DNA of 64,000 nt from Gordonia sp. SL306 (lineage in GTDB: Bacteria; Actinomycetota; Actinomycetes; Mycobacteriales; Mycobacteriaceae), in the NCBI RefSeq assembly GCF_026625785.1, contig NZ_CP113063.1:620001-684000 (forward strand), written 5' to 3'. The translations under genes were made by a program, and so were the position numbers. The notes under the pieces are model-generated. The model saw only the letters and a list, made by a program, of their open reading frames with translations, was not told the origin of the DNA and made no database searches. Shown here one piece after another: positions 1-8,471 of the stretch. Numbering within the stretch: position 1 is the first letter of the stretch; the number at the start of each line of letters is the position of its first letter.

Positions 1-596
1 TCGACGGTCCGGATCTTGTCCGGGTCGGCCCACACTCCCGACTCCTTGTCCGCGGACACCGCATCCGGTTCCCAACTCGACCACAGTTCGATCGCGGTTC
101 GCACGAATTCCTCCGCGCGCAGATAGCGTTCGTCGTGCTCGACGTGCGATTCGAATCCGAAGTTCTGGGCCTCGGCCTGCGACAGCGACGTGACGATGTT
201 CCATGCGATCCGGCCGCGGGTCAGGTGATCGAGAGAGCCGAACACACGCGCGAGCTCGTAGGGGTGGAAGTAGGTGGTGGACTTGGTGACCGCGATGCCG
301 AGTCGGCTGGTGACGGCCGCGATGCTGGCAGCCACCAGCGTCGGGTCGATGGTCGCGGCCGCCTGGGTCCCCCGACGAAAAGGCTCGGATTGGTCGCCGC
401 CGAATCGCACGGGAGCGGCGAGCAGATCCGCGAAGAATGCGAAATCGAACTTGCCGCGTTCGAGGATCCGCCCCACTCGGTGATAGTGATCGGGACCGAA
501 ATAGTCGGTTTCCGAACCAGGATGCCGCCACGCGGCATGCGAATGGGTGACCGGGGAGGCGATGAGGAATCCGCCGAGGTGCAACTGTCGGGTCAT
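1..596 (-). CDS. FMN-dependent monooxygenase, NtaA/DmoA family (partial, C-terminus outside window)
   Basis: Translating the minus strand from ATG at 596 gives an uninterrupted 198-residue N-terminal part that runs off the left edge. It begins MTRQLHLGGFLIA and contains the segments GRILERGKFDFAFFADLL and LDHLTRGRIAWNIVTS. These are typical of the nitrilotriacetate/dibenzothiophene-sulfone type of flavin-dependent, bacterial-luciferase-like monooxygenases. Such enzymes use FMNH2 from a separate reductase to oxidise organosulfur, amine or aromatic substrates in the cytoplasm; the substrate here cannot be told. A GAAGGA ribosome-binding site lies 7 nt before the ATG. The gene is divergent from the hydrolase at 717. 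Family assignment is firm, substrate unknown. Confidence 0.85.
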   Translation of the reverse strand, partial: MTRQLHLGGFLIASPVTHSHAAWRHPGSETDYFGPDHYHRVGRILERGKFDFAFFADLLAAPVRFGGDQSEPFRRGTQAAATIDPTLVAASIAAVTSRLGIAVTKSTTYFHPYELARVFGSLDHLTRGRIAWNIVTSLSQAEAQNFGFESHVEHDERYLRAEEFVRTAIELWSSWEPDAVSADKESGVWADPDKIRTV

Positions 597-716
597 TTTG
601 CGTCCTTCACTGGGTGTGCGATGCGCGACGAGTCAATCCCGATGCGGCGCATTTGCCCACGGTTTGGGTCGTGCTGATCCGATCCGGCCCTGCCGGTCCG
701 CCCTTAGGATGAGCGG

Positions 717-1424
717 ATGGCGACCTTCGCACTCGTTCCCGGGGCCGGCGGTAGCGGCTGGTATTGGCATCGCGTCGTCCCGGAACTCGAGCAGCGGGGA
801 CATCGGGCGGTGGCGCTCGACCTCCCGTCCGGGGATCCGGCCGCAGACTTCGCGGCCTACACCGACGCCTGTGTGCAGCAACTCCGCAACGCCGGGATCG
901 ATATCGCGGCAGGCGACGGTGACGTCGTGGTGGTCGCGCAGTCGCTGGGTGGATTCACCGCACCGGTGTTGGCCGAGCGAGTGGGCTCCGAACGCATCGT
1001 GTTGGTGAACGCGATGATCCCGCTCCCCCACGAGACCCCGGGTCATTGGTTCGGCCACAGCGGCGCCGGGCAGGCACGCAAGGCACTCGCCGCCGCCGAC
1101 GGCCGTGAACTCGGCGACGACATCGACGAGATGCAGGAGTTCTTCCACGATGTGCCCGACGACGTCGTCGAGGAGGCGATGAGGCAGGGCGAGCCCGAAC
1201 AGTCCGATGCGATCATGGACTGTGCCACGCCGTTCGACGTCTGGCCCGCCCCCGTCACGGTCGTGACCGGTCGCGACGACCGCTTGTTTCCCAGGGACTT
1301 CCAGGTGCAGTTCGCCAAGGAGCGCCTCGGCGTCGATGCCGTGGTGGTCCCCGGCGGTCACCTGGCAGCGCTGAGTCAGCCGGCGGCCCTGGCCGATGCG
1401 TTCCTCTCCAGCGGCGGCACCTGA
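717..1424 (+). CDS. alpha/beta hydrolase
   Basis: A 235-residue cytoplasmic alpha/beta-hydrolase. The N-terminus FALVPGAGGSGWYWHRV carries the oxyanion-hole region. The nucleophile elbow is AQSLGG with Ser76, and a late GGHLAAL supplies the probable catalytic His. There is no signal peptide. The length matches the small esterase group of the fold, related to salicylate/methyl-ketone esterases and HNL-like enzymes. It is divergent from the flavin monooxygenase gene across 120 bp, so the two could belong to one catabolic unit, but that is only inference. Substrate unknown. Confidence 0.85.
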   Translation: MATFALVPGAGGSGWYWHRVVPELEQRGHRAVALDLPSGDPAADFAAYTDACVQQLRNAGIDIAAGDGDVVVVAQSLGGFTAPVLAERVGSERIVLVNAMIPLPHETPGHWFGHSGAGQARKALAAADGRELGDDIDEMQEFFHDVPDDVVEEAMRQGEPEQSDAIMDCATPFDVWPAPVTVVTGRDDRLFPRDFQVQFAKERLGVDAVVVPGGHLAALSQPAALADAFLSSGGT

Positions 1425-1514
1425 AAACAGGTCGCATTGCCCGACTCGGGTAGTGCACTACTCTTCCGGTCAGATCGCCGGGCTCGCAGAATGATCTGGA
1501 GTGTTCGATTCCTC

Positions 1515-1538
1515 CACCTGGTCCGCCCGGACCAGGTG
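1515..1538. promoter_or_regulatory. perfect 10-bp inverted repeat in the leader of the lipase gene
   Basis: CACCTGGTCC and GGACCAGGTG flank a 4-base GCCC loop, 26 bp before the ATG at 1564. No T-run follows, so a terminator is unlikely. It may be an operator or an mRNA leader hairpin. Confidence 0.4.
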
Positions 1539-1563
1539 CCGCTCATCGCGTAAAGGCCGAAAC

Positions 1564-3195
1564 ATGGAGCGATACCCGATCATCTACATCCGGGGCTACG
1601 CCGGCGGGACAGCCGGCATCGACAGCCAGGTCGATGATCCGTTCTACGGATTCAACGAAGGCGCCACGCATATCCGGGTCGACGGGAACGGGGACCCGCG
1701 GTTCTACCAGTTCGAAGGACCGATGCTCCGGTTGCTGATCGACCACGACTACAAACTGCTCGTGCACGGCGACCAGGAGGCGTATCTGCGCAATGCCGAT
1801 GACGGTGCCATTGCCGAGGACTCGATCTGGGTATACCGGTTCTACGATCAGGCCGCGACGACATTTGCTGCTCCACCTCACCGGAACGTTGCGCAGAGGG
1901 TCTTCTCCTCGATACATCAACGCGTCACCGCCGACGGATTCGACATCGAAGACGCTGCACTCGGCCTCTACGACCTGATCGATCTGGTGCGTCGAAAGAC
2001 GAGCGCGGACAAGGTGATCCTGGTGGCTCATTCGATGGGCGGACTCGTCGCGCGCTGCATGATGCAGAAGACCTGCCAAGAACAACAACGAACGCCGGCA
2101 CGAGAACTCGTCACGAAGTTCTTCACCTACGGAACTCCGCATGGTGGCATCGTGTTCGGCAGCGGCGTGCTGAACTGGCTCGAGGAGACGGTCGGCCCGG
2201 CAGGTGCGGACATCTTCGCTCCCGAGAAGATGTACGGATACCTCACCCCGGGCAAGACGTTCGGTGACGAACCGAGGAACGGCGAGTTCGACCCGCAGGA
2301 CCTCGCAGGTGCGCTCGACACCGACGACGTGTTCTGCCTGATCGGCACGAATCCGAAAGATTACGGTCCATCCAAGGCGGTGGTCGGCCCCAAGAGCGAC
2401 GGCCTCGTTCGGATCGAGAACGCCTACGTCCGAAAGGCGCACCGCGCCTTCGTGTATCGGTCCCACTCCGGCCGGTACGGCGAGGTGAATTCGGAGGAGG
2501 GTTATCAGAACCTGCGGCGCTTTCTGTTCGGGCGCTGGACGGTCAAGGTCGGCCTGGACGGACTGGCGAAACTTCCCGACGATCGAGACGGAGACGATCA
2601 CGTGACGTGGCAGGCCGATCTACGCCTGTCCATTCGTGGGCTTCCCGTGGTGCTGAGCGAGCAGCGGGCCGACCAGTACTGCCCCATTCAGCTCGACGAC
2701 GAGCTACGTCGACTCGGCGACAGCCCCGACCATCCTGTCCCGCTCCTGAGTACCTTCCTGCTGGATCCCGCATCGATGGCCGACGTCGCCGGTGCCGAGG
2801 TCCGTCACGAAGGGCGAGCTCGATACAGCCTCGTCCTTCGGGTGAGCAAACTCGCCCAGCGCAACAGCATCTTCGATTTCTCCGACCATCTCGAGCAGGT
2901 CTTCGATTGGGCCGACTCATTGATCGTCGACGTGGGACCGAACCAGGCGCAGACAGGTATCGAGGCCTTCACGGCATGGAACTCGTCGATCGGCGGAGCG
3001 ATTGATACTTTTGAACCGATCACCCAAGGGCTGAAAGATGCCGGCCGACAGAACACACCCGTGCCGACTGAGCAGAGTGACGGACGCTGGAGCTTCGGAG
3101 TCCCCTTGCCCGAGGTGGCACGGAAACTGGAGATCTTCGGCGACGATGCCCGCTTGACGTTCGAGATCACCGACCGCGACGGCCCGACCCGGTAG
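1564..3195 (+). CDS. PGAP1-like/lipase-type alpha/beta hydrolase
   Basis: A 543-residue protein starting at ATG 1564, chosen over the upstream GTG at 1501 because AAAGG lies 8 nt before it and MERYPIIYIRGYAGG begins directly with the first strand of the fold. Ser157 sits in VAHSMGGLVARCMM, a lipase/esterase nucleophile elbow like that of PGAP1 or triacylglycerol lipases. FTYGTPHGG follows, a motif shared by lipases that act on large substrates. The C-terminal 200 residues (after about 340) resemble no family I recognise and contain no membrane segment. No signal peptide is visible. The VOC gene follows 11 bp downstream, probably in the same transcript. Substrate unknown. Confidence 0.8.
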   Translation: MERYPIIYIRGYAGGTAGIDSQVDDPFYGFNEGATHIRVDGNGDPRFYQFEGPMLRLLIDHDYKLLVHGDQEAYLRNADDGAIAEDSIWVYRFYDQAATTFAAPPHRNVAQRVFSSIHQRVTADGFDIEDAALGLYDLIDLVRRKTSADKVILVAHSMGGLVARCMMQKTCQEQQRTPARELVTKFFTYGTPHGGIVFGSGVLNWLEETVGPAGADIFAPEKMYGYLTPGKTFGDEPRNGEFDPQDLAGALDTDDVFCLIGTNPKDYGPSKAVVGPKSDGLVRIENAYVRKAHRAFVYRSHSGRYGEVNSEEGYQNLRRFLFGRWTVKVGLDGLAKLPDDRDGDDHVTWQADLRLSIRGLPVVLSEQRADQYCPIQLDDELRRLGDSPDHPVPLLSTFLLDPASMADVAGAEVRHEGRARYSLVLRVSKLAQRNSIFDFSDHLEQVFDWADSLIVDVGPNQAQTGIEAFTAWNSSIGGAIDTFEPITQGLKDAGRQNTPVPTEQSDGRWSFGVPLPEVARKLEIFGDDARLTFEITDRDGPTR

Positions 3196-3205
3196 CCTGC
3201 ACCGC

Positions 3206-3643
3206 ATGGCCATCAAACTGGAGAACGTCGGCATCGCCGTCCTTGACCTCGAAGCGACGATCGCCTTTTTCACCGACCTCGGTCTCACGGTACTCGGCCG
3301 CGACACGGTCAGCGGTGAATGGACCGACACCGCCGTCGGTCTCGACGGCAACCATGCCAAGATCGCGATGCTGCAGACGCCGGATGGTCAGGGTCGCCTC
3401 GAGCTCTTCGAGTACATCCACCCCGAGGCCATCGAGACGGCGCCGACGCTTCCGAACGAGATCGGTATGCACCGGGTCGCCTTCTCCGTCGACGACATCG
3501 ACCACGCCCTCGAGATCGCCGCGCGGCACGGCTGTCGCCCCCTGCGCGGCGTGGCGACCTATCAGGACGTCTACAAGCTCACCTATGTCCGCGGTCCCAG
3601 CGGCATCATCGTGATGCTCGCCGAGGAACTGAAGAAGGGCTGA
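3206..3643 (+). CDS. VOC/glyoxalase-fold protein
   Basis: A 145-residue vicinal-oxygen-chelate protein with two beta-alpha-beta-beta-beta modules: the first starts KLENVGIAVLDLEATIAFFTDLGL, the second IGMHRVAFSVDDIDHALEIA. The glyoxalase/bleomycin-resistance/dioxygenase superfamily binds a metal between the modules; here the candidate ligands are His and Glu residues around HRVAFSV and LELFEY. It lies 11 bp after the lipase-like gene and just before a strong hairpin terminator, so it ends that transcript. The exact activity (lyase, epimerase, dioxygenase) cannot be assigned. Confidence 0.8.
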   Translation: MAIKLENVGIAVLDLEATIAFFTDLGLTVLGRDTVSGEWTDTAVGLDGNHAKIAMLQTPDGQGRLELFEYIHPEAIETAPTLPNEIGMHRVAFSVDDIDHALEIAARHGCRPLRGVATYQDVYKLTYVRGPSGIIVMLAEELKKG

Positions 3644-3670
3644 CGGCCCCGGGAGATCGCCCAGAAGCAG

Positions 3671-3706
3671 TGAAACCCGCTCCGACCGAGGTCAGAGCGG
3701 GTTTCA
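3671..3706. terminator. bidirectional intrinsic terminator
   Basis: A 12-bp stem: TGAAACCCGCTC and GAGCGGGTTTCA with a 12-base loop, 27 bp after the VOC stop. It also sits where the tRNA-Ala transcript would have ended before insertion of the neighbouring segment. Confidence 0.75.
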
Positions 3707-3707
3707 T

Positions 3708-3756
3708 GGGTGGAGCTAAGGGGACTCGAACCCCTGACCCCCACACTGCCAGTGTG
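3708..3756. repeat. 49-bp direct repeat, left copy (attachment-site-like)
   Basis: These 49 bases are identical to 9466-9514 and in the same orientation. The shared block runs from the 5' arm of the tRNA-Ala anticodon stem to the tRNA 3' end, the classic core of tyrosine-recombinase attachment sites in tRNA genes. Sequences diverge on both sides of both copies. Confidence 0.85.
3711..3756 (-). pseudogene. 3' fragment of tRNA-Ala(GGC)
   Basis: The minus strand gives the anticodon arm, variable loop, T arm and acceptor 3' strand of tRNA-Ala(GGC), identical to the intact gene at 9469-9541. The D arm and 5' acceptor strand are missing and the sequence after 3756 is unrelated. This is the remnant expected at the far end of an element integrated at the 3' end of a tRNA gene. 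Confidence 0.85.
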
Positions 3757-4190
3757 AAAGTCGTTGCGCGCGGGCACCTTTGGTGTCGTCCCGCGTAGCA
3801 TTGCGACCACCATCATCACGGCCGCGGAGGAGGCGTGGACTCCGTAAGCGGTCGACTTGGGCCCCTTGCTGCGGAGTACCATCGCCGCGTCTCCAATCGG
3901 GGATCAGGGCGAGGGTGTACGAGCGCGCCTAGTGGCGCCGGCAAGCACGACAAGAATGGACGCTACGGCGGTCGTGTCACGGATGCCCTTCACACACAGC
4001 CGCGCACGGAAAGCGAGATCCTGGATGGGGGAATCCGGATATCGAAGACGGTCGCACCCCGCGGCGCCCAGAAGAATGAGTTCTCCATGACGATGACCGC
4101 GATTCCGATGAGTGCGGCGAGGGAACTGCCGATGGTCGGCTCACGATGAACTCCTTTGGTGAAGAGTTGGTTTCAGATGGTCGGAAATGG
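3757..4190. other. 434-bp stretch without an intact gene; probable decayed coding DNA
   Basis: No convincing gene is present. On the minus strand three short pieces look like fragments of a membrane protein, each ended by a stop or frame change: SSLAALIGIAVIVMENSFFW (about 4140-4060), TTAVASILVVLAGA (about 3975-3935) and MVLRSKGPKSTAYGVHASS (from 3882). Together they suggest a decayed gene at the inner left edge of the tRNA-bounded segment. Low confidence. Confidence 0.3.
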
Positions 4191-4832
4191 TCAGGCCGCG
4201 CGGACGCGGTGGGTGTAGCGGGCGTAGCGGGGGCGGCCGAAGAGGTGCCAGATGCCGCGGACCGGGGCGGGCAGGCCGGACAGCAGGCGCGCGCGTTCGG
4301 ACGGGTTCGCGTCCTCGAGGACCACCCCGAAAAGTGTGAGCAGTGTGAGCTTGGGAGTGTGCGCCACCAGGTGCTCACCCTGCGAGGCCCATTCCGCTTC
4401 GCTGAGGTGGTCGGCGGCGAGTGGCAGCAGGGTGGCTTCCTCGTCGTCGAGGTGCTCGGTCAGGACCGCCCGGTGGTCGACGAGTGAGGCCACGAGGGCA
4501 TCGCGTTCGGCGGCACCGGCGTTGGCCTCCCAGACCGGCACATCGGCGTCCAGCCTGGTCAACGTGGAGGCCACTCGCTCATGCTGAGCTTCCATCCGCA
4601 GGACGATCTCGGTCCCGAGGTCCACCCGGGCCAGCAGCGGCGGCCATAGCAGCTCGTCCTCGCCCTCATGGTGATTCTGCAGCCCCAGCCGGTAGAGACG
4701 GAAGTGGTCGGCGACGATCGCAGCGCGAGCGGTGTTGCCCGGCGGGACCGCCGCCACCAGCTCGATCAGCAGCCGCGATTCGCGGCGGAGTCCGCGGTGG
4801 ACCACTTCCATATCACGTGTGTCGATACTCAT
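4191..4832 (-). CDS. hemerythrin (HHE cation-binding) domain protein
   Basis: A 213-residue cytoplasmic protein. The start at 4832 is chosen because GAAGGG lies about 9 nt upstream, inside the longer reading frame that begins at 4856. Candidate di-iron ligands are in place: His12 (VVHRGLRRESR), His54/His55/Glu58 (NHHEGEDE), His84 (QHERV), and His127/Glu131 (EHLDDEE). HHE-domain proteins bind a di-iron centre and sense or buffer oxygen, NO or peroxide. Its promoter contains a 31-bp array of three repeats (4894-4924) matching the one before the oxidoreductase at 8472, so both are probable targets of the divergent SARP regulator. The biochemical role is inferred from the family only. Confidence 0.85.
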   Translation of the reverse strand: MSIDTRDMEVVHRGLRRESRLLIELVAAVPPGNTARAAIVADHFRLYRLGLQNHHEGEDELLWPPLLARVDLGTEIVLRMEAQHERVASTLTRLDADVPVWEANAGAAERDALVASLVDHRAVLTEHLDDEEATLLPLAADHLSEAEWASQGEHLVAHTPKLTLLTLFGVVLEDANPSERARLLSGLPAPVRGIWHLFGRPRYARYTHRVRAA

Positions 4833-4879
4833 CTGCTGGTTCCCTTCGTGTTTCATCGGTTCGATGGGTCGATGCGCCT

Positions 4880-4924
4880 AGACTGAACCCCACGTTTTGG
4901 AAGGCACTTGGAGACAACTTGGAA
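4880..4924 (-). promoter_or_regulatory. SARP-type operator and -10 element of the hemerythrin gene
   Basis: Read on the minus strand, the repeats TTCCAAG, CTCCAAG and TTCCAAA start every 11 bp within 4894-4924. Eight bases after the terminal AAAAC comes CAGTCT (4885-4880), a candidate -10. Three direct repeats at 11-bp pitch with an 8-bp gap to the -10 is the known architecture of SARP-activated promoters. The same block ends 35 bp before the ATG of the divergent regulator gene, so autoregulation is possible. Confidence 0.7.
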
Positions 4925-4959
4925 CACCGGTGCCGGCCGCGCGTACGATCGGCCGGATC

Positions 4960-7900
4960 ATGGGTTTGATCCGGGTATTGGGCTCGTTCACGGCCGAGGA
5001 CAGCGATGGGCCGGTCCCGCTCGGCGGACCGCGGCAGCGCGGGGTGCTGGCCCTGCTGCTGGCCGCCCGCGGGCAGGTCGTGTCGGTCGATCGCCTGGTC
5101 GAGGATCTGTGGCGTGGCGAACCGCCGGGCAGCGCCCGCACCTCATTGCAGGCATACGTGTCCAACCTGCGCCGGTTGCTGGAACCCGGTCGCGCGCCAC
5201 GCACCCCGGCCCGGATGCTGGTGAGCGCCGCACCCGGCTACGCGCTGCGGTTGCCGCCGGAATCGGTGGACGCGTGGCGTTTCGAAGAGTTGCTCGACGA
5301 GGCTCGTGCGCTCGCCGATCCCCGCGCCGCCCGCGAACGGCTGGGTGCGGCGCTGGCTCTCTGGCAAGGACCGGCATTCGCCGAGTTCGCCGACGAGCCC
5401 TGGGCCGCAGCAGAGATCGCCCGGCTCGACGAGTTACGGGTGGTCGCCCGCGAACTGCGCATCGCGGCAGGGCTGCGGCTGGGCGACCACGCGACGGTGG
5501 TTCCCGAGGCGGAGGGCCTCACCCGCGACGAGCCGCTGCGCGAAGAGGGCTGGCGGATGCTCGCCCTTGCGCTGTGGGCCAGCAGTCGCCGAGCGGACTC
5601 GCTGGCCGTGCTGCGCCGCGCGAGCGCGACGTTCGCCGACGAGTTGGGTCTCGATCCGAGCCCGGATCTGCTGGAACTGGAATCGGCACTTCTCGCCCAG
5701 CGCACAGATTTCCTGCGTGCCGCCGTTCCGCTCACCTCCGTGGCACCCCGGCGCGCCGAGGTGTCCGGCGACAGTGCCCCGTCGTTCGATCAACCCGCGT
5801 CGCATGCCAGTGCGGAACAGGTCCGAGATGTCACAAGAACGCTTGGGGCACGAACGGACTCGACGACATCAGCGCTGCGAACCATCGAACCGTCAAGCGG
5901 CGAACCCGGCACAGGCGCATTCGTGGGCCGCGATCGCGAATTCGCGGCGATGATGGCCGCGGCGAAGGAAGCCGCCGCCTACGGGGTTCGTGTCGCGCTG
6001 GTCACCGGGGAGGCCGGACTCGGCAAGTCGACATTGCTGGAGCATCTCGGCGCACGGCTCGAACAGGACGGGTGGCTCGTTGCCGCCGGACGCTGCCCCG
6101 AGCTGGACAGCGCTCCGCCCGCTTGGGCGTGGGTCGAGGCTCTGCAGGCCGTGGCGGCGTTTTGCCCGCCCGGCGAGCTGTCCGGCGATCTGGCCCCGCT
6201 GCTCAGCGATTCCGCGCCCGGCGCCGATGACGCGACGGCTGGGCGGTTCCGGCTGCGCAGGGCACTGTGGAACTGGCTCAGCGCGGCCGCAGCCGCGCGT
6301 CCCGTCGCGCTGATCCTCGACGATCTGCACTGCGCAGACGGCACGACGTTGGATCTGCTCGGCGGAGGCGTGGGTGTGCGGGCCCCGATCCTGATCGTCG
6401 CGGCGTATCGCGGGGACGAGGGCGAGCGGCTTACCGACACCCTCGGATCCCTCGCCCGGTCCGCCCCGATGCGGCTGGACCTGCCCGGACTGCCAGCCGA
6501 CGCTGTCGCCGAGCTCGTACGTGCCGAGTGCGCGGCCGACGACACGACCGTGGCCGGGATTTCCGAGCGAACCGGCGGCAACCCTTTCTACGTGCGGGAG
6601 AGCGCGCGCCTGCTACACGGAGAGGGCGCGCTGGTCGCGCTCTCCGAGGTCCCTGACGGTGTCCGAGATGTACTGCGGCGCAGGCTCGCCCGGCTCCCCG
6701 AGGGCGACGTCTCCGTCCTGCGGCTGGCGGCGGTGGCCGGACGAGAGAGTTCGGTCGATGTGCTGGTCCAAGCCGCCGACACCGACGAGGACGGCGTGCT
6801 CAATGCACTGGACGCAGGCGTCATCGCCGGATTGCTCGACGAGCCGGGGCCCGGACGCGTCCGGTTCGTGCACACTCTGGTCCGGGACACGCTGGTGACC
6901 GATGTCAGCCAGGTACGGACCAGGAGGATGCACGCCCGGATCGCCGCGGCACTCGAGGGGTCGGGCGATATCGTTGCCCTCGCACATCACTACGCGCGCG
7001 CGGGGTCACCGAATGCCGTCGGCTACTGTGTGCGCGCCGCGGAGCTGGCCGAAGCACGCTATGCCCACGACGTGGCGGCCGCGCTCCTGACCGAGGCCAT
7101 CACCAATTCCGTCGACCCGGACAAACACATCGACCTGCTCGGCAGGTTGCTACGCGCACAGGTACGGAGCGGATCCTTCTCCGCGGCCAGGGACACACGC
7201 AAACAGGCCGTGGAGTACGCCGACTCGATCGGGCGCGAGGACCTGATGGTCGCTGCATTCACCGCCTGGACCGAACCCACCCCCTGGCAAGCCCGCCCAT
7301 ACGGCACAATCGACCACCCCATTGTCGAACACCTCGGCCGCCTGCTCGAAAGGTCCGACCTCGCCCCCGGCCTGCGGGCCCACCTTCTCATCGCCTACGC
7401 CCACGAGCTGGTTGGCGAGGACGATCCGACGGTCGTCGCGGCGGGGAGACAAGCCCTCGACCTCGCGGCCGATCCTCGTCTTCGCGCCGCGGCGCTGCTG
7501 GTTCTCGCACGCGCGTCCGGGCGAGAGGAGTACTCCCGTGAGCTGGTGACGATCGGCGTCGAACACGACCTGCCTGTCTACCACGTGACCGGACTGCTGG
7601 AGCAGGCCGCAAACGCCGCGGCGGCCAACGATCCGACGACCATGCGGCGTGTCACCGAAGAAGCGCTCGACCTCGCCCGCACCTACCGGATGCCGGAGGC
7701 GATCGGCGCCGCCCAGATCGCGCTGGCGACACTGGTGCTCATCGAGGGCCGGTTCGCCGATGCCGAACGTCGCTACGCCGAGGCCACCGAACGCATGGAA
7801 CGCGCCGGATCGGTGCACGCCGCGGGCTTCCTCCGTCTCGCACGGGCGGCGGTCTGGATCGGCGCCGGCACGCTCGGCGACCACCTGGAGGACGTGCGGG

Positions 7901-8349
7901 CCTTCCACGCGGCACTCGGCCCCATGGTCGCCGACCTGCTCACGCTCGCCCTCCACTCCGCAGGCCGCGGCGACGAGATCCGCCGCTTCCAGGCAGCACC
8001 GCCACCCATCCGGCCCGACTTCTTCTTCACCTTCCTGACCAGCCTGCGTGCCCTGGCGACAATCGCCGCGAACGACCGCGACACCGCCGAACAGGTCTAC
8101 GCGGACCTGCTCCCACACCGAGACGGACCCCCGGCCGGCGCGGAGAGCGTGTCACTGGCCCTGCGCCCGGTCGCCCATACGCTCGGCGAACTCGCCGTCT
8201 TCCTCGGTCACCACGACGAAGCCGTCGCCCACTTCACTCGCGCCGCCGCCATCGCCGATCGGTGGCATGCCCCACACTGGTCCGCCGACGCCCGAACACA
8301 AGCCGAACATGCTCGCGGCAGCCATGTTTCGAGCCCTCGTCCACGCTGA
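4960..8349 (+). CDS. SARP-family transcriptional regulator with AAA ATPase and C-terminal repeat region
   Basis: A 1129-residue AfsR/SARP-type regulator. ATG 4960 is preferred over TTG 4897, because MGLIRVLGSF begins exactly at the first strand of the OmpR-like winged-helix domain and the TTG lies inside an operator repeat. Order: winged-helix DNA-binding domain (about 1-98), bacterial transcriptional activation domain (about 100-247), linker rich in Ser/Thr/Arg (about 248-320), ATPase with Walker A GEAGLGKS (350-357) and Walker B LILDD (about 451-455), then a long alpha-helical, TPR-like region to the C-terminus. Such large SARPs use ATP-dependent switching to activate promoters with repeats at 11-bp spacing. 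Two such promoters flank this gene. The signal is unknown. Confidence 0.9.
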   Translation: MGLIRVLGSFTAEDSDGPVPLGGPRQRGVLALLLAARGQVVSVDRLVEDLWRGEPPGSARTSLQAYVSNLRRLLEPGRAPRTPARMLVSAAPGYALRLPPESVDAWRFEELLDEARALADPRAARERLGAALALWQGPAFAEFADEPWAAAEIARLDELRVVARELRIAAGLRLGDHATVVPEAEGLTRDEPLREEGWRMLALALWASSRRADSLAVLRRASATFADELGLDPSPDLLELESALLAQRTDFLRAAVPLTSVAPRRAEVSGDSAPSFDQPASHASAEQVRDVTRTLGARTDSTTSALRTIEPSSGEPGTGAFVGRDREFAAMMAAAKEAAAYGVRVALVTGEAGLGKSTLLEHLGARLEQDGWLVAAGRCPELDSAPPAWAWVEALQAVAAFCPPGELSGDLAPLLSDSAPGADDATAGRFRLRRALWNWLSAAAAARPVALILDDLHCADGTTLDLLGGGVGVRAPILIVAAYRGDEGERLTDTLGSLARSAPMRLDLPGLPADAVAELVRAECAADDTTVAGISERTGGNPFYVRESARLLHGEGALVALSEVPDGVRDVLRRRLARLPEGDVSVLRLAAVAGRESSVDVLVQAADTDEDGVLNALDAGVIAGLLDEPGPGRVRFVHTLVRDTLVTDVSQVRTRRMHARIAAALEGSGDIVALAHHYARAGSPNAVGYCVRAAELAEARYAHDVAAALLTEAITNSVDPDKHIDLLGRLLRAQVRSGSFSAARDTRKQAVEYADSIGREDLMVAAFTAWTEPTPWQARPYGTIDHPIVEHLGRLLERSDLAPGLRAHLLIAYAHELVGEDDPTVVAAGRQALDLAADPRLRAAALLVLARASGREEYSRELVTIGVEHDLPVYHVTGLLEQAANAAAANDPTTMRRVTEEALDLARTYRMPEAIGAAQIALATLVLIEGRFADAERRYAEATERMERAGSVHAAGFLRLARAAVWIGAGTLGDHLEDVRAFHAALGPMVADLLTLALHSAGRGDEIRRFQAAPPPIRPDFFFTFLTSLRALATIAANDRDTAEQVYADLLPHRDGPPAGAESVSLALRPVAHTLGELAVFLGHHDEAVAHFTRAAAIADRWHAPHWSADARTQAEHARGSHVSSPRPR

Positions 8350-8389
8350 AGCGCGTTCGGCGCGAGTGTCCTGTGCACCGGTTCCAGCG

Positions 8390-8434
8390 TTCCAAGTCAG
8401 CTCCAAGGCCCTTCCAAAACCCCCGGACCATTGT
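8390..8434 (+). promoter_or_regulatory. SARP-type operator and -10 element of the oxidoreductase gene
   Basis: The repeats TTCCAAG, CTCCAAG and TTCCAAA start at 8390, 8401 and 8412, an 11-bp pitch. Eight bases after AAAAC (ends 8420) comes CATTGT (8429-8434). The array matches the hemerythrin operator at 26 of 31 positions, including all three repeat cores, and has the same spacing to its -10. The translation start is 38 bp after the -10. Confidence 0.7.
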
Positions 8435-8471
8435 CGTGCTCATCGAAACCGAAATTACAGAGGAGCGAAAC

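Noticed and set aside
3583..3882. 99-codon minus-strand frame reading through the tRNA fragment
   Set aside because: It crosses the tRNA-Ala remnant and a terminator and continues antisense to the VOC gene. Only its first 40 residues may be old coding DNA.
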